Assembly: GCA_002452695.1 (NCBI GenBank)
Contig: DKFA01000042.1
Coordinates: 3,455-16,007, forward strand
Reading direction: 5' to 3'
Origin: Dehalococcoidia bacterium UBA6808
GTDB lineage: Bacteria > Chloroflexota > Dehalococcoidia > GIF9 > UBA5629
Length of the DNA: 12,553 nt
Numbering within the stretch: the first letter of the stretch is position 1; each line of letters starts with the position of its first letter. The notes under the pieces are model-generated. The model saw only the letters and a program-made list of their open reading frames with translations. It was not told the DNA's origin and searched no databases. This document shows, piece by piece, positions 11,090 to 12,553 of this stretch. The translations under genes were made by a program, and so were the position numbers.

Positions 11090-12553
11090 TCAGGGATTTA
11101 CTGTAACAGTGACTGTCCTGTTTTCCGAGCCCGCCGTATTGAGAGCAGTCAGCGTATAGGATGTTGTCTGGGTCGGACTTACCAACTGCGAGAAATATGA
11201 ACCCGGAATGCCTATGCCCTGGTCGATGACAATCACCCTCGCGCCCTGGATGTTCCATGTCAGCGTGGATGATCCACCTGGACTGATCGTGCTTGGTGAG
11301 GCTGTAAAGGCGCTTATCACAGGCGGCGGCGTGCCATCCGCAATTGTATTGGTGGTAATCGTAGCTTTGGCTGTATTCAAACCGAAGCTGTTGAGAGCAG
11401 TCAGTGTATAGGTAGTGGAACCGGACGGCACGATCAATGAGTAGCCCGAGGATGGTACAGTGCCCAGACCCGGGTTGATGGTAACCGTTCTCGCACCGGA
11501 AACAGACCATCTCATAGTGGCATTTTCACTCAGGACAATGTTTGACGGACTTATCGTGAACTCGTTTATTACAGGGGGAACAGTGGTAGTGACTGCTGTA
11601 GTAGTCGGCGATACCGTTGACGTATCAACCGTTATTGTGACCGACTTTTTCACGGTGGAATACGCATTATCCGCAGTCAGCGTATAAGTAATGGTGGCGG
11701 TGGGCATGACGGACAGTGAACCTTTGGAGGCCACACCCCCTATATCATTACTGATGTTGATCGAGGTGGCACCCAGCACCTCCCAGCTCAGGGTTGCAGG
11801 TTTACCTGCGGCGACGTTGGCCGGGTTGGCATTGAAATAGTTTATGATCGGTGCGCTCGATACATTTACGTTCAGTATGGCTGTTTTGGTCGAATTGCCT
11901 GACTCATTAGTGGCAGTTAATGTGTAAGTAGTTGTGGTCTGAGGAGAAACATCCATTGTACCTGTAAGCGCAACGTCGCCTATATTCGGACTGATCGAGA
12001 CTTTTGTGGCATTTGTGACGCCCCACGATAATGTGGCAGTCTGTCCGGCCGTAATGGTGTTCTGGTTAAAGCTGAAGCTGTCGATGGAAGGTGGGGTACC
12101 CGATACCGTGAGTGTAGCATTGCTGCGGGCAGAGCCTCCCAGGTTACTGGCAATCAATGTATAGGTCGTGGTCGAACCCGGTGAGACAGTCCTTGTCCCA
12201 CTGGAGGGGACGTTGCCAATGCCGGGGCTGATAGAGATCGACGTCGCCGCTCCTCTGATATCCCATTGCACGGTGGCCTGTTCTCCCGCGATGATCGAGG
12301 CGGGCTTGATATCAAATGAGGTGACTGTTGGAGCTATAAACCACTTGGTTATCTCACCTCCGAAGGCAACGCCGATTATAATGACGGCCACCACAATGCC
12401 CGCAATGATACCTATTTTGGTAATAATACCTTTATACTCTTTCAACTGCTCCAGCATTCCAGGGACCTGCGGCTTCGCCTTCCTTTTTAGCCGCCGGGAC
12501 TGATCGCCCTGCTCCTGTTGCTGCTGGTAGCCCTGCTGGCCCCATTGCTGCTG
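11090..12553 (-). CDS. Membrane-anchored surface protein with five Ig-like repeats, 5' end missing
   Basis: The frame is open through the last base of the window, so the start lies outside (487 residues visible). An ATG at 12457 exists but has no good ribosome site, and the 32 codons before it encode a Gln-rich stretch (QQQWGQQGYQQQQEQG), then a basic segment. One membrane segment follows (about residues 43-64, ITKIGIIAGIVVAVIIIGVA). Then come five tandem beta-sandwich repeats of about 75-80 residues. Each has the pattern I-x-x-F-x-x-x-P-x-x-I-x-x-G-x-x-x-T-L-x-W-x-V-x-x-A, a G-I/L-G turn, and T-T-Y-T-L-T-A-x-N. A Thr/Ser/Val linker separates repeats 3 and 4. No enzymatic domain or cell-wall sorting motif is present. 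I infer an extracellular stalk or adhesin-like protein, N-terminus inside, of the same design as the protein at 1-633. Confidence 0.88.
   Translation of the reverse strand, partial: QQQWGQQGYQQQQEQGDQSRRLKRKAKPQVPGMLEQLKEYKGIITKIGIIAGIVVAVIIIGVAFGGEITKWFIAPTVTSFDIKPASIIAGEQATVQWDIRGAATSISISPGIGNVPSSGTRTVSPGSTTTYTLIASNLGGSARSNATLTVSGTPPSIDSFSFNQNTITAGQTATLSWGVTNATKVSISPNIGDVALTGTMDVSPQTTTTYTLTATNESGNSTKTAILNVNVSSAPIINYFNANPANVAAGKPATLSWEVLGATSINISNDIGGVASKGSLSVMPTATITYTLTADNAYSTVKKSVTITVDTSTVSPTTTAVTTTVPPVINEFTISPSNIVLSENATMRWSVSGARTVTINPGLGTVPSSGYSLIVPSGSTTYTLTALNSFGLNTAKATITTNTIADGTPPPVISAFTASPSTISPGGSSTLTWNIQGARVIVIDQGIGIPGSYFSQLVSPTQTTSYTLTALNTAGSENRTVTVTVNP

Noticed and set aside
1..12553. 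Defence island, prophage, CRISPR, insertion sequence, tRNA or rRNA
   Set aside because: I found no transposase, integrase, phage structural, Cas, toxin-antitoxin or tRNA/rRNA signature in either strand. The HNH-like gene stands alone.

Overview
The window is protein-coding bacterial DNA of moderately high G+C, with both strands used and short intergenic gaps. The gene mix includes small DUF2680-like secreted proteins, small zinc-ribbon and HNH-like proteins, PF03601 sulfate-exporter-type permeases, and surface proteins with a Q/Y/G-rich cytoplasmic head. I infer a Chloroflexota (Dehalococcoidia-like) bacterium or metagenome bin, but no rRNA or other phylogenetic marker is present to prove it. 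I see no tRNA, CRISPR array, insertion sequence or phage gene.

Layout. Bases 1-633 hold the 3' part of a single-pass surface protein with a fibronectin-III-like domain. Next, on the + strand, come a triple zinc-ribbon protein (686-964), a four-cysteine protein (1001-1324), an inverted-repeat intergenic element, an exonuclease III/AP-endonuclease (1468-2331), an unknown protein (2352-2849), a possibly structured intergenic segment, and a secreted helical-repeat protein (3132-3677). A 360-base gene-poor stretch ends in a terminator. It is followed by a small membrane protein on the - strand (4037-4228), an HNH-like zinc protein without its usual first histidine (4535-4825), and a ketopantoate-reductase-family dehydrogenase (5168-6109). 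That enzyme is flanked by two paralogous ~60-residue proteins in opposite orientation (4939-5124 and 6210-6407).

The second half has a decayed 4Fe-4S ferredoxin gene (6523-6779), a stand-alone LuxR-type HTH protein (6814-7026), a 67-residue coiled-coil protein (7137-7340), and a PF03601 permease (7651-8952) behind a leader of about 190 nt. Convergent to the permease is a radical SAM protein (8998-10074). After it come an unknown 209-residue protein (10164-10793), a tiny lipoprotein-like gene that may be frameshifted (10832-10990), and the 3' part of a surface protein with five Ig-like repeats (11090-12553, - strand).

How the genes relate. Most look like independent single-gene units. There is no long operon and no clear multi-gene pathway. 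The recurring themes are a cell-surface set (1-633, 3132-3677, 10832-10990, 11090-12553) and genes that lack a Shine-Dalgarno but carry a good promoter ending 6-15 nt before the start codon (686, 2352, 5168, 10164), which suggests leaderless or very short-leader transcripts. The most interesting items are the permease leader (RNA structure versus an upstream ORF), the flanking paralogue pair, the ferredoxin remnant, the histidine-less HNH protein and the homopolymer frameshift in the small lipoprotein gene. I did not find a complete novel multi-gene system. All functional names rest on motif recognition by eye.
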